Positions 22,870 through 33,947 of a stretch of DNA of 64,000 nt are shown here, piece after piece (position 1 is the first letter of the stretch; the number at the start of each line of letters is the position of its first letter). Under the pieces are notes generated by a model, which saw nothing but the letters and a program-made list of their open reading frames with translations, was not told the DNA's origin and searched no databases. This DNA is from Populus alba (taxonomy: Eukaryota; Streptophyta; Magnoliopsida; Malpighiales; Salicaceae): positions 3,232,392 through 3,296,391 of the forward strand of contig NC_133297.1 in NCBI RefSeq assembly GCF_005239225.2. Reading direction: 5' to 3'. Both the position numbers and the translations under genes were made by a program.

Positions 22870-23360
22870 AATTGTCTTTTTTTTATTTAATTTTTTTTGT
22901 TTGATTTAGTTTGTTAATGTTATTTTTTTTTATTTAGTTATCAAATTTTCATTATACGGATCCCGGGTTTGATGGGTTAACCTGATTTGATGAATTTACT
23001 CGGATTTTTTTTCTTTTTAATTAATTTTTTTCGTTTAGTTTAGTTTGTTAATGTTAAATTTTTTTCAATTTAGTTGTTAGACTTTCATAACACGTATCCT
23101 GAGCTTAACGAATTAACTTGGTTTGATGGGTTAACCTAGTTAATTCTAGGTAAACTCGTTAATTTTTTTTTTCTATTTAATTATCAAACTTTCATGATGC
23201 AAATCCCAGATTTTATGAGTTAACCTGGTTTGAAGGGTTAACCCAATTAATTCAGATTTTTTTTTCTTTTACTTCATTAGTTTTTTTCTTCCTATTGGTT
23301 TTTTTTCTTTGTTTTTTTCTTTTTAATTAATCTATTTAATTATCACACTTTTATGACACA
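22870..23360. repeat. degenerate repeat array 1
   Basis: Units with a core of the form ttatcaaactttcat...cgg/tatcc...gggttaacctggttt recur at about 22937, 23082, 23180 and 23339, separated by T-rich spacers. Spacing is about 100-160 bp and units are badly diverged. Confidence 0.6.
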
Positions 23361-23689
23361 ACTTTATAGCCAGACCCATATCTAATATTCTTGAGTCCAG
23401 TGTTCCAGTCAGGCTCACTTAAATTTGGGTCATGCAAGTTTAATGTTATTATTAATATTATAAATATTACTCTTAGGTCACGTGTTCCAACCAAACCCAA
23501 GACTCTTGGGTATAGCTTTGCAAAAACACCTAACACTTTTAAATCTTAATTTTTTTTTTTTATATTTTTTACACAAAAAAAATAAATGACCCATGGCATC
23601 ACGCAGGTCATGTAACTAATTTCTTATTAATGTGTGTGGTAACTTTCAAAATTAAAGTTTGTAAAAAATATAGACATGATTGAATAAGT

Positions 23690-24010
23690 AATAATCATCA
23701 TTATTAATTATCATAATAAAATACTATTATTATCATAATTATTAATATTATTATCAATATTATTATTAGTATCATCATCATAATCGTTATTATCACTTAT
23801 ATTATTACTTTTACATTTACAATGACTACTACTTATTATCATTATTATTACTATTATTGCTCCAACTACTATTACTACTACTACTGTTATTGTTATTAAA
23901 ATAACAAAAATCATAAAATTATTTTAAAGGATAAAATTACTAATATTATTATTTATTACCACAATTATTACCACTATTATTATTAATAGCATTATTGCTA
24001 TTATTATTGT
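23690..24010. repeat. imperfect ATT/ATC trinucleotide-rich tract
   Basis: Low-complexity sequence of ATT, ATC and ACT triplets over about 320 bp. Open frames on the minus strand here (poly-Ile/Val and poly-Asn/Asp) are artefacts of it. Confidence 0.75.
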
Positions 24011-25249
24011 TGCTGTTGTTAAAAACAAATCCATACATTTTATTTGAATGATACAATTAAAAACCATAAAAATTGACAAAAGGGCCAAGGAAAAAATCAA
24101 ATAAATCAAAAGAAAAATGACCAAATTGAAATTTTTATTATTATTAAAAAAAAATCATAAAGTTGACTTCAAGGATAAAATTGAAAGCATAAAAAATTTA
24201 ACAAAGGGAAAAAAGAACAAAATAAGAACTCAAAAGTAGAAGGGCCTAATTGAAAAGAATTATATATACAAATTAGAATTGAAGGATTAAATTGACAAAT
24301 AATAAAACTTTAACAAAAGAAAAAAAAACAATCAAAACTGAAAGGACTAAACCTGAAAAAACCATAAAAATACGGACCAACATGCATCTCTTCAGGCAGG
24401 AGAGAGAAAAAAAAGGAAAAAAAAGAGAGCCACTAGAGATAAACCAGCCACCTTTAGATGATACATATTGGCTAGAAAGGAAGAGGACACGACAAATAAC
24501 AAAATGAGACAATGGGCGACAATTTTCCACCTCCGACAGATGCCGCTAGCGCTGCTCAAAGTGTGTGGTGCCTCTCACACACTAGCATATTAATAGCACA
24601 TGCTCAACAATTTTTTGAATTAAAAAATATTAACTTAATGTTAAATTACATCATCACCCTTGACCAACCTCAGTAATTATAAAAAACCTTAGGAAAAAAA
24701 GGCTAATACCCCTATATGCATGACCTATTTGTTTTCACCTCAAGGACAATCGTGTAATTGCCCTATACAATTTAGAAGATAAATATAATAACATTCTTGT
24801 CCAACAATGTTAGTTTTTTTTATTATTATTCTAGGGGCATTTTCATTACTTAACCATTCAGTAGAAGATGAATCAATAAAAATATCCATAAATAAATCAA
24901 TAATAACTAATGTTCTAGGTGAAAAGATTAAAATACCACTGAATCAAAGACAATGAACTTTTCTTTTGCCAAGACCATAGAGTTAGTGCACTATTGTAAT
25001 GAATAGTACACCAAATCTATCGTTAGAGTGAATACCAAATGCAATTTAGTATATTCATTATTATATGAAGTCAACCAATACACTCTGAATATAGGCAATG
25101 CAATAGTCTTACATGTCATATCAATAACATAAAAAATTTAATCCATTAAATAAAGATTTTAATTAAAAACTAAATATTTTGATATGAAAAAGGCTTTACT
25201 ATGCCCCTCCTCACAAAACACTATTTATTTGAATAGAGCGTTGTTTTTT

Positions 25250-26420
25250 TTTTTTTTTTCCAATCTATGTTTTTTTTTAATTTTATTATTTAATATTAGA
25301 TTATTTTTTTTATTGAGTTATCACACTCTCATAATACGGACTATGGGTTTTAGTTAACCTAGTTATTTCAAGTTTTTTTTTTCTTATTCACTTTAATTTT
25401 TCAATTCCATCCTTTAACATTAATGGGTTGATTGAGATTTAGATTTTTATAATTTATTTAATTTGTTTATTTTCTATTATGTTATTTTGGCCTCATGACT
25501 CATAAATAATGCTTAAAGAGTTAACCTTAGTAGACTCAGGTTGTTTTTTGTGTCTTGTTTTTAGTTGAGTAGTTTTTATTCAACACTGGGTTAGTTGAGA
25601 ATTAAATTTTATAATTTATTTTGATTTTTTTTCTATGAGGATATCTCAGTCTCACTATCAAGATGGTTGGTTTTGGCATTTTAACCTCAGTTAAATTGGA
25701 TCATTTTTTTTTCTAATAGGTTATCTTAGTCTTATGACCCGAGCCATCCACATTGAAATTTTTTTATTGGGTTGTCCCTGTCTCATGACCCGAGTCGCAG
25801 GTTAACCCAATTTATTCATTTTTTTAATTGATTTTTTCCTTTAATTTTATCATTTAATATTGTGTAATATTGAAAATAAAGTTTCATGATTTAATTTAGT
25901 TTATTTTTTATTAGGTTATTTTAGTCTCATAACCTAGGAATTGAGTTTCATCATTCAACATTTGGTCTAACAAGGGTGATGGAGAATTACGTTTTATATA
26001 TATATTTTTTATTTTCTTTGTAAGAGATTATCTCAAACTCATGACCAAAGTCATGGATTCGATAGGTTAATTTAGGCTATTTTTATTTATTTTCTTTCCA
26101 TGATGTTATTTTTGTCAAATGAACCGGGTCATAGGTTTGGTGGATTGACTTAGGTTGTTTTTTTATGTTTCTTTTTAATTGATTTCTTTTTTTATCGATT
26201 TATTTTCCATGGAGTTATCTCGGTCTTATGATCTAAGTCGTGAGTTTGATTGGTTAACTCAACTCGTTTTTTAAGTCCCTTTTTAATCAATTTTTTTTTC
26301 AATTTTATCCTTTAACATTGGTTTGATTGAGAATTATGTTTCATATTTTTTTATTTGTTTTTTATGAGGTTATTATACTTTCATAATCTGGATCACGGAT
26401 CTCACAAGTCAATCAAATAT
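25250..26420. repeat. degenerate repeat array 2
   Basis: At least ten diverged copies of a motif like ggttatctcagtctcatgac followed by cgggt and gggttaacc. They occur at about 25316, 25484, 25640, 25721, 25776, 25913, 26029, 26100, 26213 and 26362. It is the same family as the array at 22870-23360. Confidence 0.62.
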
Positions 26421-26821
26421 GTTGTTATTGTAATATTAAAAAAATATTATCTTTAATTTTTTTAGTCAAATTATATTTTTATAAGTTGTATAGATTATTT
26501 TTGGACTCGTAAATTAAATTGGATTATATTGGATCAACCCTCATATGATTTAAAATTGTTTTTACAAGAAAAAAACATTAATAATATCTAAATAATTTTT
26601 TAATATTCAAATAAAATTTGACCCGACCCGCAACATGGTGCGGGTCAATGATATAAATCTAAAATATAAAAAGTTGTTTTATAAATATACGGATATTGAG
26701 CACGTTCTTTTCTAGCAATCCCACTAATAGGTGCACTATATATATTAATATTCTGCTTAATACTATTGTTTTTCAAACAAGAGATCGGAAGACTAATTTA
26801 TTAGCAATATATGTAAAACTT

Positions 26822-26909
26822 TCATTGCAACATAAATTAATTAGTGATGGAATATATATTTTATGTTGATGGAAAAATTCTGACGATAAATTTATTAAAT
26901 GTTGTAGTG
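26822..26909. mobile_element. CACTA remnant (3' end only)
   Basis: It ends in TGTTGTAGTG followed by TGA, as the complete element at 2760-4197 does. Preceding sequence (gatggaatatatattttatgttgatggaaaaa) resembles a decayed subterminal motif. The 5' part is missing, apparently deleted. Confidence 0.6.
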
Positions 26910-27836
26910 TGAAATGTCTAAAATAGCTTTATTAATTTTTTTTTGATTAATTTACCAAAAAAATCAAAGCTTTAAAAAATTCAAAATAAGTTTTTTCTTC
27001 CCAGTTATCTATCACTAAATTTCGGCAAGGCACAAGTTCGAACAAATGCAAGTCCAAATTCTTTTGCCGGCATTTATTGAACAACATTGCTCAATAAAAG
27101 ATTCCAATTAAATCCATGTAAAGATTTTCAATAATACCTGTCAAATCAAGGAATCCAATCCAAAATCGAATCCACCATAAATTTCAAAACCCACTTATTT
27201 ATTTAAAGAAACACGCTTAAAGACTTTTCCAGACTGTAAGAAATAGAGCTAGGCAGACCGTAGGCCTCATTGATTAATTCTCAAATCTACTCTACCTAGG
27301 TATAATAAGTTAATTGCCAAATCAATTTTGTGAGCACGTTTTCCAATAAACTATAGTATCTTGCCGCCGTCGGCTAATGCTATTTGAGAATTTTTCTTTT
27401 TTTATTTAGTTTGAAAATTCCAATGCTAATTAAATTCTATAGTATCCTTATATCTTTTAATAAGGATACTTTCTAAGTATTAGTATTAAAGTCTAGTGCA
27501 GGAATAAAAGACCTGTTTTAATTTATTTTTTAAAATAATTAACAATTATTTACATTTTATAATTATTAAATCAAATCCACTGATACTACATCTCTTCTAG
27601 GAATGCTAGATGTTGAGATTTCTTTTCAATGTAATTATGATTACTTTTCAAATAATATTTTATGTTAAAATATATGTTAATAATTTTTTTTTAATTTTTA
27701 AAAATTATTTTTAATATAAATCATTAAAATAATTTAAAAATATTAAAAATATATTAATTTAAAATTAAAAAAAAAATTAAATTTTTTTAAAAATATTTTT
27801 AAAACCAGGGTCATGAAGTTATCAATATATACACAG
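26910..27836 (+). repeat. duplicated CYP82-A 5' flank (copy 2, left part)
   Basis: Colinear with about 4198-4890 (shared tracts at 26937, 27016, 27130, 27222, 27297 and 27470), with a few insertions, including an AT-rich piece at about 27620-27810. The copy is interrupted at 27837 by a copia element and resumes at 32613. Confidence 0.83.
27832..27836. repeat. 5' target-site duplication CACAG
   Basis: Pairs with CACAA at 32608-32612, one mismatch. Comparison with the uninterrupted copy near 4887-4900 confirms the junction. Confidence 0.72.
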
Positions 27837-28017
27837 TATTATAGAATAAGATTCTAATATACGATGTTATAATCATTACAGTTACTCATGTATTTATTAG
27901 AATAGGATTTTAATATACGATGTTGTAATCATTACAGTTACTGCAATGTTCTACTGCCTCTATATAAATAGGAAGGTTGGCTAAGGCACAACCCAACACA
28001 TTCCATTATTCTCAACT
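27837..28017 (+). repeat. 5' LTR of decayed copia element
   Basis: 181 bp. It starts TATTATAGAATAAG where the 3' copy has TGTTATAGAATAAG (so probably a G to A change in the terminal TG) and ends ctcaact. It contains a tatataaata TATA-like box near 27960. Confidence 0.87.
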
Positions 28018-28028
28018 TGGTATCAGAG
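28018..28028 (+). promoter_or_regulatory. primer-binding site of decayed copia element
   Basis: TGGTATCAGAG directly after the LTR, initiator tRNA-Met type as in the other copia element at 17245. Confidence 0.82.
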
Positions 28029-28090
28029 TCACAAAACCCTAAAATAAATTAAACCTAATCTTCTCATAGCCTCCCAACCTCCCTTCTTCA

Positions 28091-31000
28091 ATGGAACAAC
28101 CACCATATACATCTTCAAATTCTGCATCACCAACAGTCCAACTTTCTTCTTCTCCGACAGTGCAGCCCTCTTCTCTTGCAGCGCCTCCTCTGCTTTCCTC
28201 TACTACGTCACTGCTTGGATTCTCCTCTGCCATGGCTGGTGAACGCCTCCTCTTGCAGCCCACGTTTGATGCCTCTACTGCCGCAAGTATTATCTCCCTT
28301 TCTCACACTCATCAAGTCATCTCCCTCAAATTAACAAACACCAATTATTTATATTGGCGTATGCAAATGCTGCCTTATCTCCTAGGCCAAGGAGTTTTTG
28401 GTTTTGTTGATGGCTCCAACACATGTCCATCAACACATGTTCTTGCCTATGATGGTATCTCTCTTCAGGTAAATCTGTTTTTTCAAACCTGGAAACAACA
28501 GGACCAACTCATTCAAAGTGCTCTTCTTTCCTCCCTATCTATGGAAGTTTTGCATCTTGTTGTTGGCTGTCAAAGTTCTTGTTCAACTTGGGGCACTCTT
28601 GAGCGAGCTCTCGCTTCCACCTCCAACTCTCGTATTATGCAACTTCACGACTCTCTTCAGGATCTTCGACAGGGTGATGAATCAGTAACTCAATTTATGC
28701 AAAAAGAGAATGCCTTATTTGATGAATTGGTCGCTGCTGGTCGACCAGTTTCATTTGAAGATTTCAATTTATATGTGTTTCGTGGTCTTCGGGGAGAGTT
28801 TAAAGACTTAGTTATCAGTCTTATTACCAAGGCTGAACCTTTATCATATGCAGATCTTCACAGCCATCTCCTCACACATGAATTTCTTCACAAATCTTCT
28901 GCTGCCATACATGCTCCTCTGCTGCCCATACCCAGCACTCCATCTTCTGCTCTTGTTGCACAGTGCCAGACTTTTGGCAATTCTGGCCGTAGTAGGGGCC
29001 GCTTCAACGGTGGCTGGCGTCCCAACTAGTCCAATAGCAGAGGCAACCGATTTGCTGGCTCCAGACCTGATCACCGCAGCTTCCAAAACTCCTCCTTCGG
29101 TGACAATAGGCAGGGCTCTTGGCAGCGTAATAGGGGGCAGAATCCACGCTGCCAACTGTGTCAGAATTTCGGCCATACAGCTCCCCATTGCCCTCAATTC
29201 CAGCAGCGAGGTTATGGCCAACAACCTACTGTCAGAATTTCACCCTCGTGTGTTTTATGTCAAGGATTTCAACACCCATGAAGTCCTTCTCTCAGGTCAG
29301 AGTAAAGATGGTCTCTATGCCCTGACCAAGTCTTCCGTCACGTCAGTTCCTCAAGCCTATTGGTCTCCCTACACTTCTGCCTCTGCTGATTTATGGCATC
29401 GTCGACTATGGTCATCCTACTTTCACATATCTTTCAATTGTTAATCTCAAAAAATAGGATTATTTGTAACAACAAACGTCTTAATTTTCAATGTCAAAGT
29501 TATCCTTTAGGAAAATCATCGTGTTTGTCTTTAGGACCTACTGGTCACAAAAACTTCTTGCTCCACTTGAATTAATTTTTTAGTGATGTATGGGGTCCTG
29601 CTCCTCTTTTTTCTTCAGATGGCTATCGTTATTTTGTTATCTTCGTTGATGCTTATACTAAATATGTATGGTATTATCCTCTAGTTGCCAAGTCTGATGT
29701 TTACTCTGTTTTTCATCAATTTCAAACTCTTGTCGAACATCAATTTTCCTTAAAAATAAAATCTGTTCAAACTGATTGGGGCGGTGAATACCGAAAACTA
29801 TCAACATTTTTTCAGACCATTGGTATTCATCATCGTCTGATCTGTCCCCACACTCATGAACAAAATGGAACAATAGAGCGTCGGGTCATAGGCCATATTG
29901 TGGAAACAGGTCTTACTCTTTTAGGGCAATGTAAAGCACCTTTTCGATTTTGGAATTATGCTTTTGAAACCTCTGTTTATCTTATAAATCACATGCCTAC
30001 TCCTATTCTTGCCCATTGCTCTCTGTTTGATTGTTTAGGTGTCTCTGTTTTCCTTTTCTGCGTCCATATAATAATCATAAATTGGATTTTTGTTCCTCTC
30101 CATGTGTGTTTTTTGGATATAGTTCCTCGCATCTTGGTTATCGATGTCTTGACATTGCATCTCATCGTATTTATATTTCCCGTCATGTCCGCTTCCATGA
30201 ACATGTGTTTCCATTTGATAATTCTAAACATATTGCAAAGGTCTCCACCACAACCCCCACCCCACCCGCTACTGTCACCCTCCCAAATTTGCTAAACCAC
30301 CCATCGCTACCCACTTTCACTAGCCACCCAAACAGCCCACAACATTCCGCTTTGCCACTCCAAACAGCTACCCGACCACAGCCTCCACCCATCCTTTGGC
30401 CATCATCCCATGCTTGTTTATCTAACCCTTATTATGCAGGTTCAGATCGTCAATTGGTCTCCTCTTCTCATGGTCTTGGGGCACTTTCTAATCCCTCATC
30501 TGCTTCACCCTCCCTGGCCAACACTCCTGCAGCTTCAGTCTCTACCTTCAGCCCCTCCTCTGCTAACAGTCCTGTGCTTGAGGCTGCTTCTTTATCATCC
30601 TCTCCCGCTGGTCTGCAACTTATGGTTGATTTGTCTTCTTATCAGCTGCCACAGGTCTCCTCGCTACAACCGTCTTCCCCTGCGTCTCCACCAACACACA
30701 GCAGACATCCTATGACTCTTAGACCGCGGCAAGCCGAAAAGACAGCTAATCTGGTTGCTTCCGCTGCGCTACTTCTACCACCACACGGGTACTGTATTCT
30801 CCCTCTTCTTAGCCTTTTGCATTCTCTGATGCTGACCGGTATGCAGTTTGGAATAATGCTATGTGTGATGAGATCACCGCTTTACGCGAAAATCGCACTT
30901 GGTCTTTGGTTCCATTTCATCCATCGATGAACGTTGTTGGCAGTAGATGGGTATATCGGATCAAACATCGTGTTGATGGTAGTATTGAGCGCTATAAAGC

Positions 31001-32220
31001 ACACCTTGTTGCTAGAGGTTTTACCCAGCAAGAAGGTATTGATTATTCTGAAACCTTCAGTCCAGTTATTAAGCAGGCCAATGTCCGATTGGTTTTCTCT
31101 ATTGCGGTTTCATGAAATTGGAAGATTCATCATCTTGATATTCATAATGCCTTCCTCAATGGTGTTCTTACTGAAGAGGTCTACATGAAACAGCCTCCAG
31201 GTTTCGTTGACTCTTCTCTTTCATCTCATGTGTGCAGATTGCACAAATCATTGTATGTTTTGAAACAGGCACCGAGAGCATGGTACACTCGTCTAAGTGA
31301 TTTTTTGCTCTCCATCGGTTTTCGAGCTTCCAAGGTTGACACCTCCCTGTTTATCTTATCTGATGGTACTAATATCTTTTATCTCCTGGTGTATGTTGAT
31401 GATATTCTGCTCACGGGTAGCAACTCTGCTATGCTCCATCACCTTAAACAGTTACTCCAGCTTTGAGTTTCAAGCTTCGTGACTTAGGTTGTTGTTCACT
31501 ACTTTTCTGGGTATTAAGTTCAGTTTGCCAGTATGGTTTAATGCTGCGTCAAACATAAATATATTCTTGACATCCTCACCCGAGCTGGTATGACTTCCTG
31601 CAAACCAGTTGATACTCCAGTCTCCCCTTTGAAAGTCATTTTATTATCGGATCATTAATTCTCTAATCCTACACGATTTCGTCAAATCGTGGGTGCTCTT
31701 CAATATGTTTACCTTCACGCCGTTCCAGATATATGTTTTGCTGTTAACAGTAGTCTGTCAGTTATGCATGCTCCTACAGTTTTTTATTGAGCCGCTGTCA
31801 AACGTATTTTACGTTATCTTAAAGGTACGGCATCTTATGGTTTCCATATCACTCGAGGCTCCTCTTTTGCTCTACATGCTTTATAGATATGCAGATTGGG
31901 CTCTGGTAGTATTGATGATCGCAAGTCTACGGGCGCTATCTGTGTTCTTTTTTTGGTCAGACGCCGATTTCTTGGAAATCCGGGCAAGAAACGCACTGTT
32001 GCTCGCTCTCCCTTACTGAGGTTCTGAGTATAAAGCCTCTGCTGATGGTACCAGCTGAAGTCATTTGCTTCCATACTTGTTAACAGCTTTTGCAGGTTCT
32101 CTCAATGTCTCTGCGCGCCGTCCTACTTCATTTGGTGTGATAATCTTTGGTGCTACCTATCTCTCGCAGCAAATCCTCATCATTTCCATGCTCGTCATAC
32201 TAAGCCCCGCATGTTGAAGT
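28091..32220 (+). pseudogene. copia gag-pol remnant without protease
   Basis: Gag runs from ATG 28091 to an in-frame TAG at 29027-29029, and the same frame continues to a CCHC knuckle (29150-29191). About 40 bp later, in another frame, a GAG-pre-integrase-like segment begins (EVLLSGQSKDGLYAL near 29280). No DSG protease motif lies between them, so the protease and the end of Gag appear deleted. Integrase core is about 29540-30000, RT starts near 30850, and YVDD is intact at 31392-31403. Downstream of about 31450 the RNase H part carries a very dense set of one- and two-base indels relative to 1940-2660. Not translatable as a polyprotein. Confidence 0.88.
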
Positions 32221-32413
32221 CTGGATTATCACTTTGTCCTTTGTGACATGTTGCCACGAAAGAAAAAATTTCCAGTATTCGTTTTTCCCTCTCGAGAATC
32301 AACTTGCGGTCTTGCCAAACTCGAGCTCTCACATATTGTCTTTAGCTTAAAACCGCTTCCATTGCAGCTTACTTTCGAACAGACGTCTTCGGTTGATCTC
32401 CCACCCTCAGCTT

Positions 32414-32420
32414 GAGGGGG
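32414..32420 (+). promoter_or_regulatory. polypurine tract of decayed copia element
   Basis: GAGGGGG precedes the 3' LTR by four bases (CATA). Confidence 0.6.
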
Positions 32421-32424
32421 CATA

Positions 32425-32607
32425 TGTTATAGAATAAGACTTAATAATATAGGATTGTAATCATTACAGTTACTCATGTATCTATCAGAATAGGATTCTA
32501 ATATAGGATGTTGTAATCATTATAGTTACTGCAGTGTTCTACTATCTCTATGTAAATAGAAAGGTTGGTTAAGGCAACCACGCCAACACATTTCATTATT
32601 CTCAACT
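32425..32607 (+). repeat. 3' LTR of decayed copia element
   Basis: 183 bp, alignable over its whole length with 27837-28017 but with clearly more differences than in the young copia element, including small indels. Confidence 0.87.
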
Positions 32608-32612
32608 CACAA

Positions 32613-32770
32613 TATAGACAAACAAAGATGATAGGTATGCATGGCTGTCGCGGGACCCCGCTTCATCAAATATCGAATCGAACATCTAATATACACCATC
32701 CACAATATCACAGGTCACCACTCTATAGCTATAATTTTTTGAATATTTGATCTATCACTACACTAGCTCA
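32613..32770 (+). repeat. duplicated CYP82-A 5' flank (copy 2, right part), orphan promoter
   Basis: Matches about 4892-5030 (agacaaacaaagatgatagg, gcgggacccc, tatcgaatcgaacatc, cacaatatcacaggt, gaatatttgat). The match ends just before the point where CYP82-A begins coding; no P450 follows. It has many single-base insertions relative to copy 1. Confidence 0.83.
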
Positions 32771-33751
32771 CAATCATCGCTGCCATTGTCAATCAATTTA
32801 AACGTCCCTCACCTCCCTCCTCACTACTTTTTAATCGTTCAATATTATTCGCCCATTATATGTGAAATATCTGCAATGAATGCTAATGCTAAAAAGCGAA
32901 TCTGAGCCAATTAGCGTCACTACGTTAACCTCAACCACTACTTTTTTATTTATCTCTCTTCTTAACCTTCATTAATTTTCGACTCTACTTAGAACCATTG
33001 AAATTGCATAAAGGTGTTATTTTGACCTAACTAATTTCAGTTTTTAGCTTTATTTTTATTTTATATGTTATTCTCCTATTTAAATTAGAATTGTGATTAT
33101 TCTGATATCCTGTAAAGATTTAGTTTTTAAGGCTCTGATTTATGATGTTAATTCCTATTTTGAGAGAAAATCCTATTAAATAAGAATTATTAAGTAAAAA
33201 ACAAAAACTATGAATTATGTTTTTTTGTACGATATCTATTCTACTCTTTCCAAAAATTTTGTCTTTCTTAATTTTTTTAATTATATTCCTTAAGCTCCGC
33301 TAAAATCAATGAATTCCTTACTGACAACAAAATGCGCAAGACAGATTCACCTCGAATCATCAACTAGAGATTCACAATTATGTCCTCTAATCACCCTTGA
33401 GATTCTCCTAATCATTGACTTGGGGGCTTTTTCTCCATGTAACCCCATCACACACCAATTTTCGAGGGGGGAACCCAGATTTTTAAAACCAAAAATTTTC
33501 GAATAATATTGAATAATACTTTTATATATATATAATATATATATACGTATATAGAACTTATATATATACTATCTTTTACCACAGACGGTTTAAAAACCAT
33601 GTGATGATAAGTACAGACAAAAAGACAGATGAGATGGGCATACAATATGGAAGTAGAAATGAGCCAAGCAAGCCTAAGAAGAAGTCAAACTTGTTAATTT
33701 AGCTTATCCAATAATGCGAAATCATAGAAAAACACCAACATTAAGGTAGTG

Positions 33752-33947
33752 TTTGGGGCTGCGTTTCTACCTGTGTTTTACAAAATTTTGAAATTTTTTT
33801 TTTTTCTAAAATTGAGTATGGTTTGTATTTTTTGGATCGTTTTAATGTGGTGATGTCAAAAATAATTTTTAAAAAATAAAAAAACATCATTGACATTGTC
33901 AATACGAAAAACTATTTAAAAAATAACCATTACCACACTGTCAAACA
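33752..33947. mobile_element. MITE-like element (tentative)
   Basis: Outer tips GTGTTTGG and TCAAACAC are inverted relatives, with an AT-rich centre containing gatgtcaaaaataatttt. Similar centres occur at about 13690, 14140, 43440, 47580 and 55150, so this is a dispersed AT-rich family. Target duplications were not resolved. Confidence 0.35.

Larger units (their letters stand above)
21982..26821. other. intergenic, repeat-rich, no gene seen
   Basis: AT-rich DNA without convincing coding. It holds two degenerate repeat arrays (about 22870-23360 and 25250-26420), trinucleotide-rich tracts (22833-22867 and about 23690-24010) and a stretch near 24330-24600 that looks like part of a decayed LTR or other element (A/G-rich then gtgtgtggtgcctctcacac). 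Near 26615-26650 an inverted motif gacccgcaacatggtgcgggtc occurs. Confidence 0.5.
27837..32607 (+). mobile_element. Ty1-copia LTR retrotransposon, decayed, protease region missing (4771 bp)
   Basis: Its short LTRs (27837-28017 and 32425-32607, about 182 bp) flank a primer-binding site TGGTATCAGAG at 28018 and a purine tract GAGGGGG (32414-32420). It sits in the duplicated CYP82-A promoter block: flanking sequence on both sides is continuous in the other copy (4870-4900). It belongs to the same family as the fragment at 1-2756. Coding is broken by a stop, a deletion and many frameshifts. Confidence 0.92.

Noticed and set aside
23711..24124. Minus-strand frames rich in Ile/Val and Asn/Asp
   Set aside because: Translation of ATT/ATC trinucleotide repeats; not a gene.
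27030..27060. tRNA or SINE B-box (gttcgaac)
   Set aside because: No A-box at the right distance, no A tail; the motif belongs to the duplicated CYP82-A flank (also at 4338).
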